Program-made: the position numbers and the translations under genes
NCBI GenBank assembly: GCA_017428585.1
Contig: JAFRQN010000223.1
Span: forward strand, 1-10,797
Length of the DNA: 10,797 nt
Origin: Bacteroidota bacterium
GTDB taxonomy: Bacteria; Bacteroidota; Ignavibacteria; Kapaibacteriales; UBA2268
Reading direction: 5' to 3'
Shown here: piece after piece, positions 1-7,367 of the stretch
How positions within the stretch are numbered: the stretch's first letter is position 1
Layout: every line of letters begins with the position of its first letter
Notes under the pieces: generated by a model
The model's database searches: none
What the model was told of the DNA's origin: nothing
The model's input: the letters and a program-made list of their open reading frames with translations, nothing else

Positions 1-1
1 A

Positions 2-1210
2 TCATTAATAAATAAAGCATTATTAAATAAACTTCTTGATAAAGCAGCAAAGGAGAATCCTGATTATAAATTAGCTTCAGGCAGTCAAAAACAGGTTATT
101 TATAATAGATTGATTAATAATAGAAAATTTATAGATTCAGTAAAGAATTATGCTTCAACAATACAAATTGGTATAACGGTTATAGATCCTATCAGTGGTG
201 CAATTTTAGGAATGGTAGGAGCGTCTCCAAAATTTATGATGGAAAATCCTGATGCAAAATATTCATTAAATCATGTTGTTCAGATAAGAAGACAACCAGG
301 ATCTTCATTTAAGCCTTTTGTGTATGCTTCTGCTTTGCTGAAAGGTGAAAGTCCACACAGTACTATAGAAAGTGGTCCATTTTCTTATACGCTTCCATCT
401 GGTGAGGTATGGCGTCCTTCAGGATCATCAAAAGATAGTACAGGTGTAGTAACATATACTCAAGGATTGGTTGGTTCTATTAACTCCGTTGCAGCAAGGT
501 TAATAACAGAAGTTACATCTCCAGAAGAAGTTATAAGTTTAGTAAAAAAATTGGGTATTAATTCTAATCTAAATGCTGTTCCTGCATTAGCTTTAGGAGC
601 AGGAGGCGATGTTTCTCCGTTGGAAATAACAGGTGCTTATTCAGCATTTGTTAATGGCGGTGTATATAATAAACCTTATTTCTACGATAAAATTTGCAAT
701 AGAAATAATGAAATAATATATCAGAAAAAACGTTTAGAATCACGCACAAATGTATTGCCAAGTAAAATAGCAGAACAGATGACTTATATGTTAAGTCAGG
801 TTGTAAGAAGTGGTACAGCATCACGAGTAAAAAATTATCTAACAACTATTGAGGCTGCAGGTAAAACAGGTACTACTAATACTGCTGCAGATGCGTGGTT
901 TATTGGCTATACTCCACAGTTAGTTTGTGGAATTTGGATGGGATTTGAAGATAGACGAGTTAATTTCAGCTGTTTAGGAAGTGTTGGATATGGAGGCAGA
1001 ATAGCAGCACCTCTTTGGGGAAAAATTATGGCAGAAATTTATAATATTCCAAATTTAATATATACACAGAAAAAGTTTAGTTTTAATAATCAATTAAGTG
1101 GTGAAGAGACTATTGATAGTGAATTAAATAATGAAGATAGCAAACTGCCGTATAAATTAACAGGTTTACAACACGAACAAGAACGAGAAAGAAAAGGACA
1201 AGATAACTAA
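2..1210 (+). CDS. Class A penicillin-binding protein (PBP1A-type), C-terminal part, 5' end outside the window
   Basis: This is the transpeptidase part of a bifunctional peptidoglycan synthase, which cross-links stem peptides in the periplasm. The frame is open from base 2. A TTG at 110 could be read as a start, but the upstream codons continue without a stop, so the gene begins before the window. Numbering residues from that TTG, the active-site SxxK lies in QPGSSFKPF (catalytic Ser65, Lys68; Ser codon at 302), the SxN motif is SIN at 123-125, and KTGTT starts at residue 252 (codon at 863), followed by the usual ADAWFIGYTP. All three catalytic motifs are intact. The QPGSSFKPF context is typical of class A enzymes, but the glycosyltransferase domain is not visible, so the class is inferred. 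The last 50 or so residues form a polar, charged tail outside the domain. The stop is one base before mutS, suggesting co-transcription. Confidence 0.93.
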   Translation, partial: SLINKALLNKLLDKAAKENPDYKLASGSQKQVIYNRLINNRKFIDSVKNYASTIQIGITVIDPISGAILGMVGASPKFMMENPDAKYSLNHVVQIRRQPGSSFKPFVYASALLKGESPHSTIESGPFSYTLPSGEVWRPSGSSKDSTGVVTYTQGLVGSINSVAARLITEVTSPEEVISLVKKLGINSNLNAVPALALGAGGDVSPLEITGAYSAFVNGGVYNKPYFYDKICNRNNEIIYQKKRLESRTNVLPSKIAEQMTYMLSQVVRSGTASRVKNYLTTIEAAGKTGTTNTAADAWFIGYTPQLVCGIWMGFEDRRVNFSCLGSVGYGGRIAAPLWGKIMAEIYNIPNLIYTQKKFSFNNQLSGEETIDSELNNEDSKLPYKLTGLQHEQERERKGQDN

Positions 1211-1211
1211 T

Positions 1212-3857
1212 ATGAATAGTAAAAATGAAACACCGTTGCAGCGTCAATATAAACAAATAAAAAACAAATACCCTAATACAATACTATTGTATCGAGTAGG
1301 TGATTTTTATGAAACTTTTTACGATGATGCATCTATAGCAGCAGATATTTGTGGTATAGTTTTAACTAAACGTGGAGATATGCCTTTGGCAGGTTTTCCA
1401 TATCATCAATTAGATATCTATTTAACTAAGTTAGTTAAAGGTGGGTGCAGAGTTGCCGTATGCGATCAAATAGAAGATCCAAAGATAGCAAAAGGAATTG
1501 TAAAAAGAGAGGTTGTTGAGGTTGTTACTCCTGGCGTTTCATTGTATGATAAATTATTAGACAGTAAAAAAAATAATTATATAGCATCTGTTTATGTACA
1601 AGAAAGTAATAAGTATTATAAAAAATATATAGGACTTGCAGTTTGTGATGTTTCGACTGGTGAATTTTTAGTAGGCGAGATACCAGAGGAGAAGCTGTCA
1701 GAAGTATTAGATACTTATCTACCTTCTGAAATTATATATTCAAAAAAACAAAGTACATTTATAGATGGTATAGTTGACAATAAACCTTATAAAATTTCTA
1801 AAACGAGTTTAGAGGAATGGATATTTGAAAAAATATTTGCTCTTGAATTATTGACAAGACAGCTGCATACAAATAATTTAAAAGGATTTGGAATAGGGGA
1901 TAATTCTATAGGCATTAATGCAGCGGGAGCAATACTGCATTATATTTCAGAAACGCAAAAACATACGCTTCAGCATATTAATTCTATTAAGCTATTAACA
2001 ACTAATGATTATATGTTGTTGGATTATGCAACGCGTCGGAATTTAGAAATTTTATATACTATGGATGGAGATAAGCATGGTTCTTTAATTAAAATATTAG
2101 ATAAAACTTTTACAGCATCAGGAAGTCGTTTATTGAAGCTATGGCTTAATCAGCCATTAAATAATTTGGAAAAGATTAATTGGCGGTTGAATATTGTTGA
2201 GGTATTAGCAGGTAATCCAGAAGAGCTATCGTCTATACACGAAGTTCTAAATAATTTTTGTGATTTGGAACGGTTGATTGCAAGAATAGCGTCGGGAAAA
2301 ATTACGACTCGAGATGTAATTGTTTTAGCCGATAATTTAGAAAAAGTCCCAATAATAAAAAAGATATTAAGTAGTATAGACAATAAGCAGTTAAATGAAC
2401 TTATTGTTAATTTGCATGATTTAAGCAGCATTTCCCAAGCAATTCATTCAGCCTTTATAGAAGAACCAGCTATTCAATTTGGCAATGGTAGAATTTTTAA
2501 GAAAGGATATAATCAAGAATTAGATGAATATGTTAAAATTAAGACTAATGCCAGACAATGGTTGGCTGAATATCAAGAAAATGAACGCATTAATTTAGGG
2601 ATTAATTCTTTAAAAGTTGGCAGCAATAATGTACATGGATATTATATAGAGGTTACAAAAACACATTCCAGTAAAGTTCCACAGTATTATGAAAGAAAAC
2701 AGACATTAGTTAATGCGGAACGTTATATTACTCCTGAATTAAAAGATTTTGAAGAAAAATTATTAAATGCAGAATATAAAATATCAGAAATAGAACAAAA
2801 ATTATTTTTAGAAATAAAAGAAACATATATTGAACCATACATTGAACAGATTCAACAAGATGCTGTAATTATCTCAAATATAGATTGTTTGCAGTGTTTT
2901 GCATCTATAGCTATAGAATATAATTATGTTAAGCCGATTATTGATAATTCTGATGTTTTAGATATAAAGGCAGGACGTCATCCTGTTGTTGAAAGATTTT
3001 TGCCAAAGAATGAAAAGTTTTCTCCAAATGATACATTATTAAGTTCCAGCGATGAACAAATTCATATAATTACTGGTCCAAATATGGCGGGTAAATCTTG
3101 TTATCTGCGTCAAACTGCCTTAATAGTATTATTAGGGCAAATTGGGTGTTTTGTTCCTGCAAACTATGCTCATTTTGGTGTTGTTGATCGTATTTTTACA
3201 CGAGTTGGAGCGCAAGATAATATTACTACTGGTGAAAGTACATTTTTAGTTGAAATGCAGGAAGTTTCTAATATTTTACATAATGCAACGAATAGAAGCT
3301 TAATTTTGTTAGATGAAGTTGGACGTGGAACAGCAACATTTGATGGTGTATCTATTGCATGGGCAATTACAGAATATATACATGATGAAGTAGGAGCAAA
3401 AACATTATTTGCTACTCATTATCACGAATTGAATGAATTAGCAGAAAAGTATCAACGTATAAGAAATTATAGTGTAGATGTAATAGAATCCGATAATAAA
3501 ATACTTTTTACTCATAAAGTTGTTGCTAAATCAAGCAGTCATTCTTTCGGTATTTATGTCGCAAATATTGCAGGTTTGCCTAAAGATGTTATTAATCGTG
3601 CAAGTGAAATAATGAAACAATTAGAAGAACCTGATTCTGAAAATAAGAATTCTATCAATTCTAATAATCAACAAATATCAAAAAATGTAAAACAAATCAA
3701 TAAAGTTAATAAATCTGTAGATATTAACCAATTATCAATATTTGAAATACATGATGATATTATAAGAGATAAAATAAGACAAATTGATATTAACTCAATT
3801 ACTCCTATTCAAGCATTGCAAATTTTGGAAGATTTAAAAAGAGAATCTATGAATTAA
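1212..3857 (+). CDS. mutS: DNA mismatch repair protein MutS
   Basis: MutS recognises mismatches and small loops in DNA and starts methyl-independent or MutL-dependent repair in the cytoplasm. The 881 residues match a full-length MutS (usually 850-900). The N-terminal mismatch-binding domain carries the Phe-x-Glu wedge in GDFYE (Phe32, Glu34). The core and clamp domains fill the middle. The ABC-type ATPase has Walker A GPNMAGKS at 622-629, Walker B LILLDE ending Asp701-Glu702, and the switch His736 in FATHYHEL. The C-terminal linker (about 810-840) is rich in Asn, Lys and Ser. It ends in QLSIF (840-844), which resembles the beta-clamp binding motif known from other MutS proteins, followed by a short helical tail. 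The ATG lies one base after the PBP stop. A weak purine stretch (AAAAGGA, 1192-1198) inside the upstream gene is 13 bases away, so translational coupling is likely. No mutL is in the window. Confidence 0.97.
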   Translation: MNSKNETPLQRQYKQIKNKYPNTILLYRVGDFYETFYDDASIAADICGIVLTKRGDMPLAGFPYHQLDIYLTKLVKGGCRVAVCDQIEDPKIAKGIVKREVVEVVTPGVSLYDKLLDSKKNNYIASVYVQESNKYYKKYIGLAVCDVSTGEFLVGEIPEEKLSEVLDTYLPSEIIYSKKQSTFIDGIVDNKPYKISKTSLEEWIFEKIFALELLTRQLHTNNLKGFGIGDNSIGINAAGAILHYISETQKHTLQHINSIKLLTTNDYMLLDYATRRNLEILYTMDGDKHGSLIKILDKTFTASGSRLLKLWLNQPLNNLEKINWRLNIVEVLAGNPEELSSIHEVLNNFCDLERLIARIASGKITTRDVIVLADNLEKVPIIKKILSSIDNKQLNELIVNLHDLSSISQAIHSAFIEEPAIQFGNGRIFKKGYNQELDEYVKIKTNARQWLAEYQENERINLGINSLKVGSNNVHGYYIEVTKTHSSKVPQYYERKQTLVNAERYITPELKDFEEKLLNAEYKISEIEQKLFLEIKETYIEPYIEQIQQDAVIISNIDCLQCFASIAIEYNYVKPIIDNSDVLDIKAGRHPVVERFLPKNEKFSPNDTLLSSSDEQIHIITGPNMAGKSCYLRQTALIVLLGQIGCFVPANYAHFGVVDRIFTRVGAQDNITTGESTFLVEMQEVSNILHNATNRSLILLDEVGRGTATFDGVSIAWAITEYIHDEVGAKTLFATHYHELNELAEKYQRIRNYSVDVIESDNKILFTHKVVAKSSSHSFGIYVANIAGLPKDVINRASEIMKQLEEPDSENKNSINSNNQQISKNVKQINKVNKSVDINQLSIFEIHDDIIRDKIRQIDINSITPIQALQILEDLKRESMN

Positions 3858-3869
3858 TAATAAATAATA

Positions 3870-4583
3870 TTATTCTACTATAGATCCTATTTCATCTCCT
3901 TTAATAAAACTTGTTAAATTTCCTTTCTGATGCAGATTCAATACTGCAACTTTTTTATTGTTTTCCTGACATAGGATTATAGATGTTAAATCCATTACAC
4001 GCAGTTTTTTATCTAAAACATCGTTAAAAGATAATTTTTTATATAATACAGCATTTGGATTCTTTTTAGGATCGGAATCATAAATTCCATCAACATTTGT
4101 AGCTTTAATTAGTATATCAGCATTAATTTCAATTGCACGCAGTGCAGCTGCAGAATCTGTTGTAAATAATGGATTGCCTGTTCCACCTGCAAAAATAACA
4201 ATTTTTTTATTGTCTAATAATTTCCTTGCTCTATCTACTGAAAAATGTTCTGCAATTTGTGGCATTGGCGTAGCAGTTTGTATATGTGTTTCTATATCTT
4301 TTTTTTCTAAAGCATCTCTAAGGGCTATAGCATTAATAGTAGTAGCAAGCATTCCCATTTTATCTCCAGAAATTTTATCAATCCCCTTATCTCCTGCTTG
4401 TATTCCTCTAAATATATTACCACCGCCTACAACTATTCCAATTTCTATATTTAATTTATGAATAGCTGCAATTTCATCTGCAAACTGAGATAATGTTTTA
4501 GCATCAATTCCGAATTTATTATCTCCCATTAATGCTTCACCACTAAGTTTTAATAATATTCTTTTATATGTTATTTGTTTCAT
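3870..4583 (-). CDS. pyrH: UMP kinase (uridylate kinase)
   Basis: This enzyme phosphorylates UMP to UDP with ATP in pyrimidine nucleotide synthesis and is normally essential. It belongs to the bacterial hexameric amino-acid-kinase family, not the eukaryotic NMP kinase fold. At 237 residues it has the usual length. Visible motifs are KLSGEAL near the N-terminus (Lys12), the glycine-rich VVGGGNIFRG (51-60), GDKMGMLATTINA (73-85), the phosphate-binding GGTGNPLFTTD (133-143), NVDGIYDSDP (163-172) and VMDLTS with CQENN near the C-terminus. The ATG at 4583 gives the expected N-terminus. There is no Shine-Dalgarno sequence in the 25-base gap to the porQ-like gene upstream. It is the last gene of the five-gene minus-strand operon. 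The frr and tsf genes that often flank pyrH are not adjacent here. Its stop lies 12 bases from the mutS stop, tail to tail. Confidence 0.97.
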   Translation of the reverse strand: MKQITYKRILLKLSGEALMGDNKFGIDAKTLSQFADEIAAIHKLNIEIGIVVGGGNIFRGIQAGDKGIDKISGDKMGMLATTINAIALRDALEKKDIETHIQTATPMPQIAEHFSVDRARKLLDNKKIVIFAGGTGNPLFTTDSAAALRAIEINADILIKATNVDGIYDSDPKKNPNAVLYKKLSFNDVLDKKLRVMDLTSIILCQENNKKVAVLNLHQKGNLTSFIKGDEIGSIVE

Positions 4584-4608
4584 ATTTTTAAATAAAATAG
4601 TTTAGAAA

Positions 4609-5586
4609 TTATAAATTAAAATTTATACTAAATCTATGAATTAATATATTATCTGTATATACAGACATTCCATAATTAATATCTAAGAACCAATCAGGAT
4701 TTACAATCCCAGCCCCAAAAGAAAAGCCAGATAATCCTTTATTATCTGAAGATGCGACATTGTTTCTTATATAATTGTCAAATCCTATACGAGCTTGAAC
4801 AATATTTCCAAAATATATTTCTCCTCCGATAGAAAAGTTTTTAAATCGTGAAAAGAAATTGCTGGTTGGTTCATTTAGATGATTAAATCCTAAATTAAAT
4901 AATAAAGGAAGACCTTCTAATCTATGGCTGCCGCCTAATCTAATATCTAAAGGCATTGTATATGCATTATTGGTCATTTTTTTTATTTCACTGCCAGCAT
5001 TTAGTATTGAAACACCTAAATTGGTTCGATTGTCGCTAAATTTATAAAATAACCCTGCATCTACCGCTCCAGCAAAACCAGACATACTTTCTAAAGAATT
5101 GTAAATAAGTTTTGCTGAAATACCATAATAAAGATTGTTGTCTATTATATTTGAATAACTTGCCTGCAATGACAATAAATTTCCTGTGAAAGTGTTTCCA
5201 TTAGAAACACCTTGTTCATTTATATAGTCAAATGTACCATAATTGGTAAAAACTGCCGCAGCTGCTATAGTACCTAATTTTGGATTATCAAAATGATGTA
5301 TATAGGATATATTTCCTGAATTAATATCGAGAATATGTTTTAAGAAAGTAACATTGCAGTTTCTATTATTTACTGTGCTGATTAATGCTGGATTAAAAAA
5401 TAAAGCACCTGGATCATCTTCTAATGCAGTAACTGTTCCGCTTAATCCAGTTATTCTTGCATTAGAACTATTGCGTAAAAAATTATATGGTGAAGTTTCA
5501 TCTGCAGCTGCACAATGAATAGTAATAATCAATAGAAACAATGATAGTATAATAGTTTTAATTTTATAAATATTTATATTTTTCAT
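4609..5586 (-). CDS. porQ: PorQ-like outer-membrane beta-barrel protein (PorV/PorQ family)
   Basis: This is a predicted outer-membrane beta barrel. PorQ is an accessory outer-membrane component of the type IX secretion system in Bacteroidota and relatives. The 325 residues start with a signal peptide: Lys at 8 and 10, a hydrophobic core at about 11-24, and likely signal peptidase I cleavage after Ala28. The Cys at 25 is not in a good lipobox. Typical family motifs follow: an N-terminal ARITGLSGT (43-51), DDPGALFFNPALIS (57-70), a YGTFDYINEQG segment, the SLESMSGFAGAVDAG region and a MPLDIRLGGSHRLEG segment. Beta strands alternate to a C-terminal RFSINFNL that ends in a hydrophobic residue. 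These suit PorQ better than PorV, but the PorV/PorQ family is broad and some members work outside type IX secretion. No other secretion genes are in the window. It lies 17 bases downstream of the isoprenoid synthase and 25 bases upstream of pyrH. Confidence 0.75.
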   Translation of the reverse strand: MKNINIYKIKTIILSLFLLIITIHCAAADETSPYNFLRNSSNARITGLSGTVTALEDDPGALFFNPALISTVNNRNCNVTFLKHILDINSGNISYIHHFDNPKLGTIAAAAVFTNYGTFDYINEQGVSNGNTFTGNLLSLQASYSNIIDNNLYYGISAKLIYNSLESMSGFAGAVDAGLFYKFSDNRTNLGVSILNAGSEIKKMTNNAYTMPLDIRLGGSHRLEGLPLLFNLGFNHLNEPTSNFFSRFKNFSIGGEIYFGNIVQARIGFDNYIRNNVASSDNKGLSGFSFGAGIVNPDWFLDINYGMSVYTDNILIHRFSINFNL

Positions 5587-5603
5587 TTTTATAAAATAAT
5601 AAT

Positions 5604-6500
5604 CTATAAAATAGTTTTTGATATAATAAGTAATTTTTTAGCAGTTGATAATTTTATTTTACCATTAAAAATATTGAATTTTTGGTTTTTTATTTTTTGC
5701 AGTAATTCAAAATAAATATTTTTCATTATTTCTGCAGCATTGAATTGCTTTTGTGCTTTTTTTGATAATTCTTGATAATACTTTTGAGCCAGATTATAGT
5801 AATTAATGGCATAGCGATATTGCTGTTCCATTAAATTTACAAAATTCTGATTATATTTTTCTCTTTGTAAATCATCTGGAGAAATACTGAATTTTTTTAA
5901 ATCCTCTTGAGGAAGATAAATATAATTTCTTTTATAATCTGTTTCTACATCACGAATTATATTTGTTAGCTGTAAAGCGTATCCAAGATTAACTGCATAA
6001 TTTTGTGCTGTTTGGCTCGTATCGCCAAATATATGAATACATATTAATCCTACAGAACTTGCAACGCCGAAACAATAATCCAATAAATTTTCTAGTGTAT
6101 TATATTTCCTTTGTGATAAATCTTTTTTTATTCCATTTATTAATATTTGAAAATATTTTTCAGGAATACTAAAATCTTTTATTATTTCCTTTAATTCTTT
6201 AATAAATAGAAAGTCGTCGTTCCCTATCTTATCTATATAAATATTATGTATTTTGTTGATCCACCAATCTAATCTATTTGTTTTAGTTTCAATTTCATTT
6301 TCTTGGTTAGATGTATTATCTACTATATTATCCAAATAGCTGCATAAAGTATATATATTAGTTATTGCAATTCGTTTATTTTTAGGTAATACATAGAATG
6401 CAGGCAGAAAATTAGATTTGCTATATTCTATATTAATATTTTTAGTGTATGGTTCACAAATTGCAATGTCCTTATATGAAAATATAGTACCATTATACAT
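5604..6500 (-). CDS. Squalene/phytoene synthase-family enzyme (HpnD/CrtB-like)
   Basis: This family condenses two prenyl diphosphates head to head. HpnD makes presqualene diphosphate from farnesyl diphosphate for squalene and hopanoids; CrtB makes phytoene from geranylgeranyl diphosphate for carotenoids. The 298-residue protein has both Asp-rich metal-binding motifs intact: DNIVD (57-61) and DVETD (184-188). It also has the YCFGVASSVGL segment (142-152) and the LQLTNIIRDV and RNYIYLPQEDL signatures (about 177-201). The VASSVG segment resembles HpnD and CrtB more than HpnC. An active enzyme is therefore likely, but the substrate cannot be told from sequence alone. The usual partners (hpnC, hpnE, crtI, squalene cyclase) are absent from the window. 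The N-terminus before the first catalytic helix is about 30 residues, and the C-terminal part is Lys- and Ile-rich. It sits in the middle of the operon, 32 bases after the PHP gene, with no Shine-Dalgarno sequence. Confidence 0.87.
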   Translation of the reverse strand: MYNGTIFSYKDIAICEPYTKNINIEYSKSNFLPAFYVLPKNKRIAITNIYTLCSYLDNIVDNTSNQENEIETKTNRLDWWINKIHNIYIDKIGNDDFLFIKELKEIIKDFSIPEKYFQILINGIKKDLSQRKYNTLENLLDYCFGVASSVGLICIHIFGDTSQTAQNYAVNLGYALQLTNIIRDVETDYKRNYIYLPQEDLKKFSISPDDLQREKYNQNFVNLMEQQYRYAINYYNLAQKYYQELSKKAQKQFNAAEIMKNIYFELLQKIKNQKFNIFNGKIKLSTAKKLLIISKTIL

Positions 6501-6532
6501 ATTTAGCTAAAGTAATGATATTAACAATAAAA

Positions 6533-7354
6533 TTAACGTTTGATTAATCTTTTTCTTATTTGTTGCAAAGTCATTAATGGCACACCTTCTTGTCCAAATA
6601 TTTCCTTTTCGTTATATCTATCGCCATGAAAATCTGAGCCGCCTGTTTCTAATAACCAATACTGGTTAGCTATACTATGAAATTCTCTTCTAAGTTTTTT
6701 AGTATGCAAAGGATGATATACTTCTATTCCATCTAATCCAGTTTCTATAAATTTAAATAATTTTTTTTGCGTTACTGAGTATCCAGGATGAGCAATGACC
6801 GCTACTCCGCCCGCAGCATTTATCATACTAATTGCTTTTTCTACTTGAAAAACAGCTTTAACTTCGAAAGCAGGACCGCTGTCACCAATATACAGATTAA
6901 ATGCTTCTTTAGTTGATGATACATATCCTGATTCCATAATAACCTGTGCGATATGTGGTCTTGTAATAGGTGCAGAACCTGCTTTATCTACTACATCATT
7001 AAAATTTATATTTATTCCAAGAGAATGTAATCTTTTTGTAATAATTTCAGCTCTTTCTAAGCGTTTTATTTTAAATTCTTCAATATGTTTGTTTAATGCA
7101 GTATCAGTTATATCTATTCCATACCCCAATATATGATATTCATTTTGAGAGTCAAAGCAACTCATTTCTATACCCTCAATAAAATCAATATCATACTGTT
7201 TTGCGATTTCTCTCGCTCCTATATTTCCCTCTAATGTATCATGATCTGTTATACTTAATGCTTTGATCCCTACTGCCTTTGCTTTTTTGAATAATTCTTC
7301 AGGCGTTAGTAATCCATCAGAGTAAATTGTATGTGTATGTAAATCTGCTAACAT
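6533..7354 (-). CDS. PHP-domain metal-dependent phosphoesterase (YciV/TrpH-like)
   Basis: This is a cytoplasmic hydrolase of the PHP superfamily. Close relatives (E. coli YciV/RNase AM, Chromobacterium 3',5'-nucleoside bisphosphate phosphatase) remove phosphates from nucleoside 3',5'-bisphosphates or trim RNA 5' ends. The 273 residues begin directly with the first metal motif DLHTHT (His6, His8), then YSDG (Asp13), ITDHDT (Asp37, His38, Asp39), GIEMS (Glu63), YHILGYG (His74), RPHIA (Arg132, His134), AHPG (His189) and GSDFHGD (Asp241, His243). The full trinuclear-metal ligand set appears present. The segment between about residues 80 and 170 corresponds to the insertion domain that covers the active site in this subgroup. 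The absence of polymerase domains rules out DnaE or PolX. The exact substrate is inferred from the family. It lies 13 bases after the WG-repeat gene and has no Shine-Dalgarno sequence. Confidence 0.9.
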   Translation of the reverse strand: MLADLHTHTIYSDGLLTPEELFKKAKAVGIKALSITDHDTLEGNIGAREIAKQYDIDFIEGIEMSCFDSQNEYHILGYGIDITDTALNKHIEEFKIKRLERAEIITKRLHSLGININFNDVVDKAGSAPITRPHIAQVIMESGYVSSTKEAFNLYIGDSGPAFEVKAVFQVEKAISMINAAGGVAVIAHPGYSVTQKKLFKFIETGLDGIEVYHPLHTKKLRREFHSIANQYWLLETGGSDFHGDRYNEKEIFGQEGVPLMTLQQIRKRLIKR

Positions 7355-7367
7355 ATATAGTATAAAT

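Noticed and set aside
110..112. TTG at 110 as the start of the penicillin-binding protein
   Set aside because: The same frame is open back to base 2 and encodes plausible protein, and a class A enzyme needs a long N-terminal part, so the true start is upstream of the window.
651..845. Minus-strand open frame of 64 codons inside the penicillin-binding protein gene
   Set aside because: It lies wholly opposite a gene with all catalytic motifs, shows no family features and reads as a shadow of AT-rich coding DNA.
2150..2431. Minus-strand open frame of 93 codons inside mutS
   Set aside because: Opposite a conserved mutS region, Ser/Ile/Leu-rich composition typical of antisense reading, no recognisable motif.
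4174..4461. Plus-strand open frame of 95 codons inside pyrH
   Set aside because: Opposite the most conserved part of UMP kinase; its hydrophobic look comes from the complement of the kinase codons.
4609..5586. PorQ-like protein as a lipoprotein through Cys25
   Set aside because: The residues before the Cys (TIH) do not form a lipobox, while Ala26-Ala28 give a reasonable signal peptidase I site, and the body is a beta barrel.
6533..7354. PHP gene as histidinol phosphatase, PolX or a DnaE fragment
   Set aside because: The protein is complete and short, has the GIEMS, RPHIA and GSDFHGD pattern of the YciV/TrpH group, and lacks polymerase domains.
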